From: CAWJAP01 sp963834365
Lineage (GTDB): Bacteria; Acidobacteriota; Vicinamibacteria; Vicinamibacterales; Vicinamibacteraceae
DNA: 64,000 bases
Direction of reading: 5' to 3'
NCBI GenBank assembly: GCA_963834365.1
Contig: CAWIBS010000021.1
Span: 1 to 64,000 of the forward strand
Positions 1 through 8,113 of the stretch are shown here, piece by piece. The number at the start of each line of letters is the position of its first letter. Positions within the stretch are counted from its first letter, which is position 1. The notes under the pieces were generated by a model. It was not told the DNA's origin and did no database searches. It saw only the letters and a program-made list of their open reading frames with translations. The translations under genes and the position numbers were made by a program.

Positions 1-338
1 GCGGCGAGCGCATCGTCGGCCTCGAACTCAATCATCGGCCAGACCAGGAACCCGAGCGCCGTGAGCGCCTCTTCGAGCAGGGGAAACTGGGCCAGGAGAT
101 TTCGATGGATCCCGGCCCCGGTCTTGTACCCGGGCCACAGCTCGTTGCGGAAGGACTCGATGACATGATCGGTCGCCACTCCGACATGCGTCGCGCCGGA
201 CGAGACCATGCCGAGGACCGACCCCAGCACGCCCCGGACGGCTCCCACTTCGCGGCCTTCCGCGTCCTTCGCGGACGGCATCGCGTAGAAATAGCGGAAC
301 AACTCGTACGTCCCGTCAACGAGATGGATCTCCGGCAC
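1..338 (-). CDS. 5'-3' exonuclease / flap endonuclease, N-terminal part (runs off the window)
   Basis: Reading the minus strand from a GTG at 338 gives an uninterrupted 112-codon frame to the window edge. It begins VPEIHLVDGTYELFRYFYA, and about 20 residues on has GAVRGVLGSVLGM. ATHVGVATDHVIESFRNELW follows, then GYKTGAGIHRN. This is the N-terminal metal-binding pattern of the PolA 5'-nuclease / flap endonuclease family (Asp near the start, then D-x(n)-FR-(N/x)-x-(L/I)-x-P-x-YK). A purine-rich GAGAGAGG lies about 10 bases before the GTG, and an in-frame stop lies six codons upstream, so the start is well bounded. Such proteins remove RNA primers or flaps. Whether this is a stand-alone nuclease or the front of DNA polymerase I cannot be decided from this fragment. 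Confidence 0.8.
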   Translation of the reverse strand, partial: MPEIHLVDGTYELFRYFYAMPSAKDAEGREVGAVRGVLGSVLGMVSSGATHVGVATDHVIESFRNELWPGYKTGAGIHRNLLAQFPLLEEALTALGFLVWPMIEFEADDALA

Positions 339-486
339 GATCTGCCGCCTCTCTCAGCCTGTCAGAACCCGACCCGCCGGCGCCGATTGTACGCGCCGAC
401 ACGGGATTCGGAGTGGACGGACGTCGCCTGACCCGGCTGATGCGCCGGGGCCGACCGCGGTCACCTGCTACGATAGCGGGCCACGG

Positions 487-2127
487 ATGCGCCTCGGTCT
501 GGTCCAGCTGAATCCCACGGTCGGCGATCTCGACGGCAACGCGTCGAGGCTCTTCGATGCCGTGTCTGGCGCGCCGCCGGGGGTCGATTTCTTCGTCACC
601 TCCGAGATGGCGCTCACGGGATATCCGGCGCGGGATCTCCTGCTGCAGCACGCCTTCATCGATCGGGCGGGAGAGACGGCGCAGGCGCTGGCCACGCGGC
701 TGGCGAACGCCCCTCCGGTGCTCGTCGGGCTGCCGCTGAAGAATCCGGCCCGTGCGGGACGGCCACTGCTCAACGCCGCCCTCTTGCTCGAAGGCGGCCG
801 CGTCACCCGGCGGTTCGTCAAGTCGCTCCTCCCGACCTACGACGTCTTCGACGAGGATCGGTACTTCGAACCGGGCGAAGGCCTCCAGGTCGTGAGGCTC
901 GGCGATCTGACGGCGGCGGTCAGCGTCTGCGAAGACGTCTGGAACGATCGCGACTTCTGGAGCCGGCCCCGCTACCACGTCGATCCGATTGCGGACGTGA
1001 CCCGGCTGGGCGCCGACGTGCTCCTGAACCTGTCGGCCTCCCCGTTCTCGGTCGGCAAGCAGCGTTTGCGGGAGGCGATGCTCGGTGCGCTCGCACGCCA
1101 GCATCAGGCGACCGTCGTCTACGTGAACCAGGTGGGCGGGAACGACGACCTCGTCTTCGACGGACGCAGTCTCGTCATCGGTCCCGATGGCGACCTGCGC
1201 GCGCGCGCCGCCGCCTTTGCGCCCGACCTCCTCGTCGTCGAGCTCGACGGACCGACCGGGACCATAGCCTCACAGCCGGGGACCGAGGAGGAGGAGATCT
1301 TCCGGGCGCTCGTGCTCGGAACCGCCGACTACGCGCGCAAGTGCGGCTTCACGGATTCCCTCGTCGGCCTGTCGGGCGGCATCGACTCCGCGCTCACCGC
1401 CGTCATTGCCGCGGAAGCGCTCGGGCGCGGGCGTGTGCTGGGCGTGCTCATGCCGTCGCCGTTCTCGAGCCGCGGCAGCATCAACGACTCGCTGGCCCTC
1501 GCCTCGAACCTCGGCATCCGGACGCTCACACTCTCGATTGAGCCGGTGATGCAGGCCTTCGACGCCGTCCTCGCCGAGCCGTTCGCGGATCGGGCGCGCG
1601 ACGTCACCGAGGAGAACATCCAGGCACGCATCCGCGGCAACCTCCTCATGGCCTTGTCGAACAAGTTCGGCTCGCTCCTGTTGACGACGGGGAACAAGTC
1701 GGAGCTGGCGGTGGGCTACTGCACGCTCTACGGCGACATGTCGGGCGGGCTCGCGGTGATCGCCGACGTCCCCAAGACCAAGGTCTATCGGGTCTCGTCA
1801 TGGGTGAACCGGCAGCGCGCGATCATTCCGGAGGCGATCCTGACCAAGGCGCCGTCGGCGGAGCTTCGCGAGAACCAGACGGACCAGGACTCTCTGCCGC
1901 CTTACGATCTGCTCGACGAGATCCTCGAGCGGCACATCGAGCGTTACGAGTCCGCGGACGAGATCGTCGCCGCGGGCTTCGACGAGTCAATCGTACGCCG
2001 CGTCCTCGATCTGGTGCGCATCGCCGAGTTCAAGCGCCGGCAGGCGGCGCCCGGCCTGCGAATCAGCGAGCGCGCGTTTGGAACGGGATGGCGGATGCCG
2101 GTGGCCCGGGCTCGCTGGGACTACTAG
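487..2127 (+). CDS. nadE: Glutamine-dependent NAD(+) synthetase
   Basis: Converts nicotinic acid adenine dinucleotide to NAD+ with ATP and glutamine, in the cytoplasm. The 546-residue protein has the two-domain layout of the glutamine-using class. The N-terminal nitrilase-type amidase carries the catalytic triad in the expected contexts: E40 (TSEMALTGYP), K112 (VKSLLPTYD) and C148 (VSVCEDVWND). The C-terminal ATP-pyrophosphatase domain has the P-loop SGGIDSAL at 296-303 and the downstream TTGNKSELAVGYCTLYGDM signature. It starts at ATG 487, eight bases after a GCGGGCCACGG stretch, so the Shine-Dalgarno is weak. It stands as a single gene before an HPt protein. Length and motifs are intact, and no frameshift is seen. 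Confidence 0.96.
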   Translation: MRLGLVQLNPTVGDLDGNASRLFDAVSGAPPGVDFFVTSEMALTGYPARDLLLQHAFIDRAGETAQALATRLANAPPVLVGLPLKNPARAGRPLLNAALLLEGGRVTRRFVKSLLPTYDVFDEDRYFEPGEGLQVVRLGDLTAAVSVCEDVWNDRDFWSRPRYHVDPIADVTRLGADVLLNLSASPFSVGKQRLREAMLGALARQHQATVVYVNQVGGNDDLVFDGRSLVIGPDGDLRARAAAFAPDLLVVELDGPTGTIASQPGTEEEEIFRALVLGTADYARKCGFTDSLVGLSGGIDSALTAVIAAEALGRGRVLGVLMPSPFSSRGSINDSLALASNLGIRTLTLSIEPVMQAFDAVLAEPFADRARDVTEENIQARIRGNLLMALSNKFGSLLLTTGNKSELAVGYCTLYGDMSGGLAVIADVPKTKVYRVSSWVNRQRAIIPEAILTKAPSAELRENQTDQDSLPPYDLLDEILERHIERYESADEIVAAGFDESIVRRVLDLVRIAEFKRRQAAPGLRISERAFGTGWRMPVARARWDY

Positions 2128-2155
2128 CCCTCGATCGTTCAAGTTCTGGCGGGGG

Positions 2156-2542
2156 ATGATGAAGGACATGATGTTCGAGTCGCGTGTGCTCGCCGGCAGC
2201 CCCGCTGTCGATCCGGAGATCATCGAGCAGCTCCGATTTCTCGAGGACGAGGATCAGCCGAATGTCGTCAGCGAACTGTTGTCGCTGTTCATCGCGCACG
2301 CGCCGCCGAAGCTGGAGGCGTTGCGAGAGGCGCTCGACAACGGCGATCTCGCCGCCCTGAAGTGGGTAGCCCACAGTCTCAAGGGCAGCTCGGCCAACGT
2401 CGGGGCTCGAGGGATGCAGCAGATCTGCGATCAGCTGGAACACCAGATCGCTCCTGATGCACTGGCGAGCGCCCGCTCGCTCGTGTCCACGCTCACCGAC
2501 GAGTTCACCATCGTCGAGCAGGCGCTTCGCGCCCAGATGTAA
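2156..2542 (+). CDS. Histidine phosphotransfer (HPt) domain protein
   Basis: A protein of about 128 residues that is essentially a single HPt domain. The core AHSLKGSSANVG places the phospho-accepting histidine at about residue 73, within a predicted four-helix bundle (helices around 20-50, 52-62, 65-85 and 105-125). HPt proteins shuttle phosphate between a hybrid sensor kinase and response regulators. No kinase or receiver is adjacent, so the partner lies elsewhere. The open frame extends upstream to 2078, but that part overlaps nadE and reads as composition-driven sequence. Clustered ATGs at 2156, 2159, 2168 and 2171 are all possible starts; 2156 follows a GGGGG run. Confidence 0.85.
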   Translation: MMKDMMFESRVLAGSPAVDPEIIEQLRFLEDEDQPNVVSELLSLFIAHAPPKLEALREALDNGDLAALKWVAHSLKGSSANVGARGMQQICDQLEHQIAPDALASARSLVSTLTDEFTIVEQALRAQM

Positions 2543-2583
2543 GCCGATGCCCCAACGCGGAGCGCGATGCCGCCCGGTCGCGG

Positions 2584-3027
2584 ATGGTTGCGGAGGCGGC
2601 AGCCCCGACGGATAATCCCCCGGTGTCCGCACCCACGGAAACGGCGGCGTTTCGTGCGGCAGCCGCCGTCGGTCTCCCAGAGATCCGGCGCCACATCTTC
2701 CTGTGCTGCGACCAGACCAAGCCGAAGTGCTCCGATCGCGATCGGTCGCTCGAAGCCTGGGAGTTCCTGAAGGCGCGCCTCAGGGAGCTCGGACTGTCAG
2801 AGGCCGGGGGCGTCGGCCGTACCAAGGCCAATTGCCTCCGGGTGTGCCTGGAGGGACCGATTGCCGTCGTCTATCCCGAGGGTGCGTGGTATCGCGGCTG
2901 TGATCCACCCGTCCTGGAGCGGATCATCCAGGAGCACCTGATCGGCGGCCGTATCGTCGAGGACTGCCTGATCCTGCAGCGCGAGCTCGGCGCGGCCGGC
3001 GAGGCACTCACGGTCAATGTACCGTGA
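2584..3027 (+). CDS. Thioredoxin-like (2Fe-2S) ferredoxin
   Basis: A protein of 147 residues. The first 30 are Ala/Pro-rich and probably disordered or upstream of the real start. From HIFLCCDQTKPKC onward it matches the Shethna-type thioredoxin-fold ferredoxins: cysteines at about 41, 42 and 49, then the pair C84 and C88 in NCLRVCLEGP, then a YPEGAWY stretch. Four of these would ligate a 2Fe-2S cluster. An electron-transfer role in the cytoplasm is likely, but the partner cannot be read from the context. The 3' end overlaps the 3' end of the convergent apaG gene by 14 bases. Confidence 0.85.
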   Translation: MVAEAAAPTDNPPVSAPTETAAFRAAAAVGLPEIRRHIFLCCDQTKPKCSDRDRSLEAWEFLKARLRELGLSEAGGVGRTKANCLRVCLEGPIAVVYPEGAWYRGCDPPVLERIIQEHLIGGRIVEDCLILQRELGAAGEALTVNVP

Positions 3028-3430
3028 ACGGCGCGTCGAGATAGAACATCGCGATCTCGATGTCGAAGTGTTCGCCGTCCGGCGCCACCATCTCGTAGGT
3101 GCCCCGCATCGATCCGAAGGGCGTGTCGAGGGGGCAACCCGCGGTGTACTCGAAGGCCTCGCCGGGATCGAGCACGGGCTGCTGGCCGATGACGCCCGTG
3201 CCCTGAACCTCTTCGACCTGGCCGCTGGCGTCGGTGATGAACCAGTGGCGGCTGACGAGCTGGACTCGCGTACGGCTTTCGTTCGAGATCCGCACGGTGT
3301 AGAGAAAGAACCATTTCTGCTGCCAGGGCTGCGAGTGCTGTGGGGCGTACTCGGCATCCACGCTGACGCGGATGCCGCGCGTCACGGCTTCCGACGTGCC
3401 TGGCGGAACGTCACGTCCGCGCGAGGTCAT
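3014..3430 (-). CDS. apaG: ApaG-domain protein
   Basis: A protein of 138 residues made of one ApaG/FBOX-like beta-sandwich domain. Diagnostic stretches are GIRVSVDAEYAP, WFFLYTVRISNES, LVSRHWFITDASG, GVIGQQPVLDPGEAFEYTAG and PFGSMRGTYEMV. ApaG was named from the Salmonella CorD phenotype (Co2+/Mg2+ handling), but its biochemical role is unsettled. The ATG at 3428-3430 shares two bases with the divergent GNAT start codon at 3429-3431, so the two genes must be expressed from promoters lying inside each other's coding regions. The C-terminus overlaps the convergent ferredoxin gene by 14 bases. Confidence 0.95.
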   Translation of the reverse strand: MTSRGRDVPPGTSEAVTRGIRVSVDAEYAPQHSQPWQQKWFFLYTVRISNESRTRVQLVSRHWFITDASGQVEEVQGTGVIGQQPVLDPGEAFEYTAGCPLDTPFGSMRGTYEMVAPDGEHFDIEIAMFYLDAPFTVH

Positions 3431-4124
3431 GCCCGCAGGTTATACCATCCCCGACCGTGTCGGCAGCCCGCCGCCCGGGCTCTGTGAATCGTGCCGGCAC
3501 CACGGGATCGTCCGGTCGGCGAAGGGCTCGGTGTTCCACCGGTGCGCCATGGCCGAGAGCGATCCGGCATATCCCAAGTACCCGCGGCTCCCCGTGATCC
3601 GATGCGCTGGATACATGATGGACACCCACACCTTCGACGACGGACTCACGATCAGACCGGCGACAGCGGGAGACGTGGGGGCGATCCTGTCGTTCATTCG
3701 TCAGCTCGCGGACTACGAACACCTCCTGGATCACGTGCACGCCACGGAGGAACGGCTCGCGGCCTCGCTGTTCGGAGCCCATCCCGCGGCTGAGGTGTTG
3801 CTGGCGGTCGACCACCGGGGGCCGATCGGGTTCGCGCTGTTCTTCCACAACTACTCGACGTTTCTGGCCTCCCGCGGGGTGTATCTCGAGGATCTCTTCG
3901 TCGTCCCTGACGCACGGGGCCGCGACGTCGGACGGCGGTTGTTGTCAGCGGTGGCTCGCATTGCCGTCAACCGCGACTGCGGCCGGCTGGACTGGGCCGT
4001 GCTCGACTGGAACGAGCTGGCGATCGGCTTCTATCACCGGATGGGGGCCACCGTGCTCAATGACTGGCGAGTCTGCCGCCTGACCGGCGCCGCACTCCAG
4101 ACATTGGCTTTTCCCTGCGGATGA
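3429..4124 (+). CDS. Cys-rich N-terminal module fused to GNAT N-acetyltransferase
   Basis: A protein of about 231 residues. Residues 1-50 hold a small Cys-rich module: LCESCRHHGIVRS, then FHRCAMAESDP, then KYPRLPVIRCAGY, that is C-x2-C ... C ... C as in a zinc ribbon. An uninterrupted link (MMDTHTFDDG) leads to a GNAT fold with TIRPATAGDVGAI at its start, the acetyl-CoA loop VVPDARGRDVGRRLL and the C-terminal NELAIGFYHRMGA. It resembles diamine/spermidine-type acetyltransferases. In my recollection the Cys-rich piece usually occurs as a separate small gene, so this may be a fusion or a lost stop codon. The start at ATG 3429, after GCGAGG, is preferred over 3372 because it lies outside apaG. 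Confidence 0.85.
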   Translation: MPAGYTIPDRVGSPPPGLCESCRHHGIVRSAKGSVFHRCAMAESDPAYPKYPRLPVIRCAGYMMDTHTFDDGLTIRPATAGDVGAILSFIRQLADYEHLLDHVHATEERLAASLFGAHPAAEVLLAVDHRGPIGFALFFHNYSTFLASRGVYLEDLFVVPDARGRDVGRRLLSAVARIAVNRDCGRLDWAVLDWNELAIGFYHRMGATVLNDWRVCRLTGAALQTLAFPCG

Positions 4125-4172
4125 CGTTCGGACGGGCAGCGGCATCCGTTTTCCGGGTAGGAGGACACGTGA

Positions 4173-4898
4173 GTGCCGACGGGTCCGGACGCGGGGAAAT
4201 CCCAAAACCTCTTCAGCTTTCCCCGGCAAACCGCTATCATGACGGGCGGCTCCAGACGATCTAGGCTCTCGCCCCCTATGGAATCTCGCCGGACTGCTTC
4301 AGGGCCTTCTCCGCTGTCCGGAGCGCAGGGCATCGACGCGGCCACGACCTTCGAGCTGCTCGCGCTGGCCAAGTCCGGTCAGAGCGGTGCGGTTGACGCC
4401 CTGTTCGGGCGCTACCTTCCACGCATCACCCGCTGGGCGCGCGGCCGCCTTCCTCGCTACGCCCGCGACATGCTCGACACGGATGACCTGGTTCAGGACA
4501 CGGTCTTCCAGACCCTCCGACGTCTGCAGTCCTTCGAGCCTCAGCACGAAGGGGCTCTTCAGGCCTACCTCCGACAGGCCGTGGTCAACCGGATTCGCGA
4601 CGAGATTCGCCGGACGACCCGCCACCCGGGGGCCGAAGGCATCGAGGACGATGCGCACGTGGACGGCGCGGCGTCACCGCTCGACGAAGCCATTGGCAGC
4701 GAAGCGGTCGCCCGCTACGAGCGCGCGCTCGACCGTTTGAGGCCTGAAGAGAAGCAGGCCATCATCCTGCGTGTCGAGCTGCAGCTGCCGTACAGCCAGA
4801 TTGCCGAAGAGATGCGAAAGCCCTCGGCGGACGCCGCCCGAATGGCGGTAGCGCGCGCGCTCGTCCGACTAGCCGAGGAGATGGGGCATGAAGGGTGA
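4173..4898 (+). CDS. ECF-type RNA polymerase sigma factor
   Basis: Sigma-70 family protein with region 2 at LFGRYLPRITRWARGRLP and MLDTDDLVQDTVFQTLRRL (core binding and -10 recognition), and region 4 at LRPEEKQAIILRVELQLPYSQIAEEM with its helix-turn-helix. The GTG start at 4173 is preceded by GGTAGGAGGA at good spacing. An in-frame ATG at 4278 with no clear Shine-Dalgarno would remove a poorly conserved 35-residue leader and is a real alternative. The stop overlaps the start of the next gene, a receptor-like Ser/Thr kinase, by 11 bases. This order resembles acidobacterial ECF factors thought to be controlled by a partner kinase rather than an anti-sigma factor. No anti-sigma gene is present. 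Confidence 0.9.
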   Translation: MPTGPDAGKSQNLFSFPRQTAIMTGGSRRSRLSPPMESRRTASGPSPLSGAQGIDAATTFELLALAKSGQSGAVDALFGRYLPRITRWARGRLPRYARDMLDTDDLVQDTVFQTLRRLQSFEPQHEGALQAYLRQAVVNRIRDEIRRTTRHPGAEGIEDDAHVDGAASPLDEAIGSEAVARYERALDRLRPEEKQAIILRVELQLPYSQIAEEMRKPSADAARMAVARALVRLAEEMGHEG

Positions 4899-7746
4899 CG
4901 GAGCGGCGCTGCTGGCGCTGGCCTCCTCGGTCGCGGATGGCGAGGCGGTGGACTGGACCGAGGTAGCCGGAGGGGCAGGCAACGACCGCGAGCGCGCACT
5001 CATCGACCGACTCCGCATCATCGCCGCCATCGGGAAGGTCCACCAGACGGCCGATGAGATCGCGCGGCCCGACGGGCAGTCCGGACCCGTGTTTCAGCCC
5101 AATCCCGAGTTACAGCTCAACAAGGTCGTCGGTCGCATCCAGCCGTCCGGGGCCTCCGTCGCGGGGAACCTCGGGGAACCACCACAGGCCGGCGCCGCCG
5201 AGCCGCACGATCCACGACAGGGCGAGCGACGGCAGGGCGACCGGCGTCACGGCGACCCGCGACAGGCGCATGATCCCGGACAGGCCGGCGCCCCCAAAGC
5301 GGCTGGCTCCCGAGAAGCTGGGCCCCGGGAAGCTGGCATAGTCCCAACCGCTCCCGAGCGCTGGGGACAGCTGACGCTCATCGAGCGCGTCGGGACCGGC
5401 GTCTACGGCGAGGTCTTCCGCGCCTTCGACGAGTCACTGCGCCGTGACGTGGCCGTGAAGCTGCTGCGGACCGGGTCGCGGTCGGCGGATCTGCTGGCCG
5501 CGAAGATCCTCCACGAAGGCCGGCTGCTCGCGCGCGTCCGCCACCGCAACGTGGTCACGGTTCACGGCGTCGAGACGCACGGCGACCGGGTCGGGCTGTG
5601 GATGGAGTTCATCCGGGGCTGCACGCTCGAGCAGTTGCTCGAGCGTCAGGGGCCGTTCGGCGGACGTGAAGCCTCCCTCATCGGGCAGGACTTGTGCCGC
5701 GCGCTGGCCGCCGTCCATGGCGCGGGGCTCGTGCATCGCGACGTCAAGGCGCAGAACGTGATTCGCGAAGAGGGCGGGCGAGTCGTCCTCATGGACTTCG
5801 GAACGGGGTTGCTCCTCGACGACGAGCAGGCGGTTCGCAGCTCGGCCATCGCCGGCACGCCGATGTATCTGGCGCCGGAAGTGCTGGCCGGCCAGGACCC
5901 CTCGCCCTTGAGCGACGTGTACGGATTGGGCGTTCTGCTGTTCCATCTGGTGACGAACACCTATCCGTACGCTGCCCGCTCGCTTCTCGAGCTGCGGGAT
6001 GCGCAGCAGTCCGGGCGCCGCAAGCGCTTGCACGACCTGCGGCCGGATCTGCCCGAGGGCTTCGTCCAGGTGGTCGAGCGTGCGCTCGAGACGTCGCCCG
6101 ACCACCGCTACCAGAGCGCGGGGGCCATGCAGCGCGGCCTCACGCATGCGCTCGGGCTCGAGACGGGACTGGTCGCGGCCTATGCGCCCCAGACTCTCCC
6201 CCCGAAGGCGGCGGTCGAATCCACGCCGGCCGCGGCTCCAACCGCAGTCGCCACGAAGCGGCCGTGGTGGCACCTCTGGGCGGCACTGATCGTGGCGGCG
6301 ATCGCCATCGTGGCGATCGCGGGCTGGGCGCTGAGATCGATGGGCGCACGCCCCGGCACGCCCCTGAACGCGATCGTCGTGCTGCCGTTCGCGACGCTGT
6401 CCGGCAGCGACCGCGATCTGTCGCAGGGCATCGAGCTGCTGATCTCGGATCGGCTGTCGGCGCTCTCGAGTGCGCGGGTGGTCGACTATACGGACGCCAT
6501 GGCGCGGCGCGATCGCGGCCTGGCGATCGACGAGGTGATTCGCCGGCATGGCGTCGATGGCGCCGTCCGGGGCAATGTCACGTGGAGCGGCGGCACGGCA
6601 CGGGTGGCGGTGGAAGTGGTTCGCGCCGGTGTGCTGTCGCCGATCTGGTCGCGCCAGTTCGAGCGTCCAGTATTGCGCGCGGCCGAGCTCCCGCGCGACG
6701 TGTCGCGCGAGATCGCGCGGGCGCTGGCCGTCGACCTGACGACGGCGGACGAGGCACGCCTGTCCGCGGCGGATGCGGCAGCGCCGGATGTGTTCGGGGC
6801 CTATCTGCGCGGCCGCGCGATGATGCAGCAGCGCACGAGTGCGTCCATTGAGCGCGCGGTCAGCCAGTTCCTCGAGGCGCTCCAGCTCGACCCGAACCAC
6901 GCGCCCTCGCTGGCGTCGCTGGCCGAGTGCTACGTGATCCAGGCCGTCACCTATCGGGCCCGTCCCTTGTCGGAAGCGGCGGCGCTCGCGCGCCAGGCCG
7001 TACAACGTGCGCTCTCCCTCGATGATTCGCTGGCGCCCGCCCAGGCCGTGGACGCCCAGCTCAAGTTCCTGGTGGACTGGGACAGCGCCGGCGCCGATCG
7101 CGCGTTCCAACGGGCCATCGAGCTGAGCCCGAATTCAGGCGAGACCCGTCAGCACTACGCCATGTATCTGGCGTCGCGGCGCCGGCTTCCCGACGCGCTG
7201 CAGCAGATGCAGCGCGCCGTGTCCCTCGACCCGGCATCGCTGGAGGCCCGGTCGGCGCTCGGCATGATCTGGCACTACGCGCGATCGAACGACCAGGCCG
7301 AGCGCGTCTTCCGCGAAGTGCTCACGGCCGACCCCGCGATGAGCTCGGCGCGCATGGGCCTGGTTCGCGTGCTGCTCGCGGTCGGGCGCTACGACGAGGC
7401 GCTCGAGCATCTCGCCGGGCTGCAGCAACTCGTCGGGAATGGCCGGCTGACGCCGGCGCAACAGGCGGCATTCGGCCTCGCGTACGCCGGCATCGGCCGT
7501 CGCGACGATGCGCGCCGCATCGCCGACGAACTGGCGATCGCTGACAGCGCCGACGGGCCGTCGGTGGATGCCGCGAGCGTGTTCGTCGCGCTCGGAGATG
7601 TCGATCGAGCTCTCGACATGCTCGAGCAGGCGGTTGACGCCCGGGCGCCGAAGGCCCAGTTCCTGCGGCTCGATCCCCGCTTCGACGCATTGACCGGGCA
7701 ACCGCGTTTCTCCAAGTTGCTCGAACGTCTGGGCTTCGCGTCGTGA
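4888..7746 (+). CDS. Transmembrane Ser/Thr protein kinase with C-terminal TPR region
   Basis: A protein of 952 residues. Residues 1-105 are unassigned. Residues 107-152 form an Arg/Gly/Asp/Gln-rich low-complexity linker. A PknB-type kinase domain spans about 160-425, with the glycine loop at GTGVYGEV (about 169), lysine in VAVKLL (about 190), HRDVKAQN (about 282) and DFG (about 302). One membrane helix follows at about 459-481 (LWAALIVAAIAIVAIAGWAL). The outer part starts with a TolB/FlgO-like segment (NAIVVLPFATLSGSDRDLSQ) and ends in TPR repeats from about 630 to 945. The kinase would be cytoplasmic and the TPR part periplasmic. The ATG sits in the sigma-factor end after GAGGAGATGGGGC, so the two are translationally coupled. 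All catalytic residues are present. Confidence 0.93.
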   Translation: MKGDGAALLALASSVADGEAVDWTEVAGGAGNDRERALIDRLRIIAAIGKVHQTADEIARPDGQSGPVFQPNPELQLNKVVGRIQPSGASVAGNLGEPPQAGAAEPHDPRQGERRQGDRRHGDPRQAHDPGQAGAPKAAGSREAGPREAGIVPTAPERWGQLTLIERVGTGVYGEVFRAFDESLRRDVAVKLLRTGSRSADLLAAKILHEGRLLARVRHRNVVTVHGVETHGDRVGLWMEFIRGCTLEQLLERQGPFGGREASLIGQDLCRALAAVHGAGLVHRDVKAQNVIREEGGRVVLMDFGTGLLLDDEQAVRSSAIAGTPMYLAPEVLAGQDPSPLSDVYGLGVLLFHLVTNTYPYAARSLLELRDAQQSGRRKRLHDLRPDLPEGFVQVVERALETSPDHRYQSAGAMQRGLTHALGLETGLVAAYAPQTLPPKAAVESTPAAAPTAVATKRPWWHLWAALIVAAIAIVAIAGWALRSMGARPGTPLNAIVVLPFATLSGSDRDLSQGIELLISDRLSALSSARVVDYTDAMARRDRGLAIDEVIRRHGVDGAVRGNVTWSGGTARVAVEVVRAGVLSPIWSRQFERPVLRAAELPRDVSREIARALAVDLTTADEARLSAADAAAPDVFGAYLRGRAMMQQRTSASIERAVSQFLEALQLDPNHAPSLASLAECYVIQAVTYRARPLSEAAALARQAVQRALSLDDSLAPAQAVDAQLKFLVDWDSAGADRAFQRAIELSPNSGETRQHYAMYLASRRRLPDALQQMQRAVSLDPASLEARSALGMIWHYARSNDQAERVFREVLTADPAMSSARMGLVRVLLAVGRYDEALEHLAGLQQLVGNGRLTPAQQAAFGLAYAGIGRRDDARRIADELAIADSADGPSVDAASVFVALGDVDRALDMLEQAVDARAPKAQFLRLDPRFDALTGQPRFSKLLERLGFAS
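5206..5330 (+). repeat. Low-complexity repeat in the kinase linker
   Basis: Degenerate short repeats built around CGACAGG/CGGCAGGGCGA followed by CCCGAGAAGCTGG / CCCGGGAAGCTGG. They encode the Arg/Gly/Asp/Gln-rich linker (DPRQGERRQGDRRHGDPRQ and then SREAGPREAG). The frame stays open, so this is probably a flexible, length-variable tether. Confidence 0.6.
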
Positions 7747-7784
7747 TCGGGCGAGCCCGGTTCCTCTGCGATCACCATCGACCG

Positions 7785-7812
7785 GACGTAGTGTCCGGCT
7801 TCAGCCGGACCC
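7785..7812 (-). repeat. TCCGGCTGAAGCCGGA hairpin repeat, copy 1
   Basis: Contains GTCCGGCTTCAGCCGGAC, a perfect stem with a TC centre, preceded by the tail GACGTAGT. On the opposite strand it reads as the same 27-base element found at 13093, 39975, 40110 (inverted) and 56599. It lies between the kinase stop (7746) and the start of a small gene (7831), where it could act as a weak terminator or mRNA 3' end. Confidence 0.8.
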
Positions 7813-7830
7813 ACTCGCACAGGGAGTCTC

Positions 7831-8064
7831 ATGGCCAAGAAGACCGCCAAGCGCGCGAGCGTCACCCGCCGCAGTAAGACGATCTCGGTCAAGAAGATCG
7901 TCGCCGAGATCGACAAGACGCTGGCGAAGCTCGAGAAGCGGACCGAGGCGGTCGCCAGGACGCCGGCAGGTCACAACACCGCCCGCGCCAGGCTGAGCCT
8001 GCGCGCGGCGCGCGACGCCGTGGCCAGCGCCTGTGTCCCTGGCTTCGAGATTCCCAGCGACTGA
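7831..8064 (+). CDS. Small Lys/Arg-rich protein of unknown function
   Basis: A protein of 77 residues with a strongly basic front (MAKKTAKRASVTRRSK, then ISVKKIVAEIDKTLAKLEKR) and a helical, Ala-rich back half. The ATG is preceded by GGGAG seven bases upstream. The basic, Ala/Lys-rich composition suggests nucleic-acid binding, but no family is recognised, so that is only a guess. The start of the SagB frame (8033) overlaps its end only if the longer SagB start is used; with the preferred SagB start at 8114 there is a 49-base gap. It could be transcribed with the SagB-UbiD pair. Confidence 0.65.
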   Translation: MAKKTAKRASVTRRSKTISVKKIVAEIDKTLAKLEKRTEAVARTPAGHNTARARLSLRAARDAVASACVPGFEIPSD

Positions 8065-8113
8065 GCGCGCGCTGCCGCCACCAGACAGGAACCGGATCGG
8101 CGACGATCGGGCG

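Noticed and set aside
5434..7110. 558-codon open frame opposite the Ser/Thr kinase
   Set aside because: A shadow of the kinase gene in GC-rich DNA: Arg/Gln/His-rich, no domain, fully inside a conserved protein on the other strand.
8033..8113. Longer SagB start at 8033
   Set aside because: Overlaps the small upstream gene and adds residues unlike the family; ATG 8114 is sufficient.
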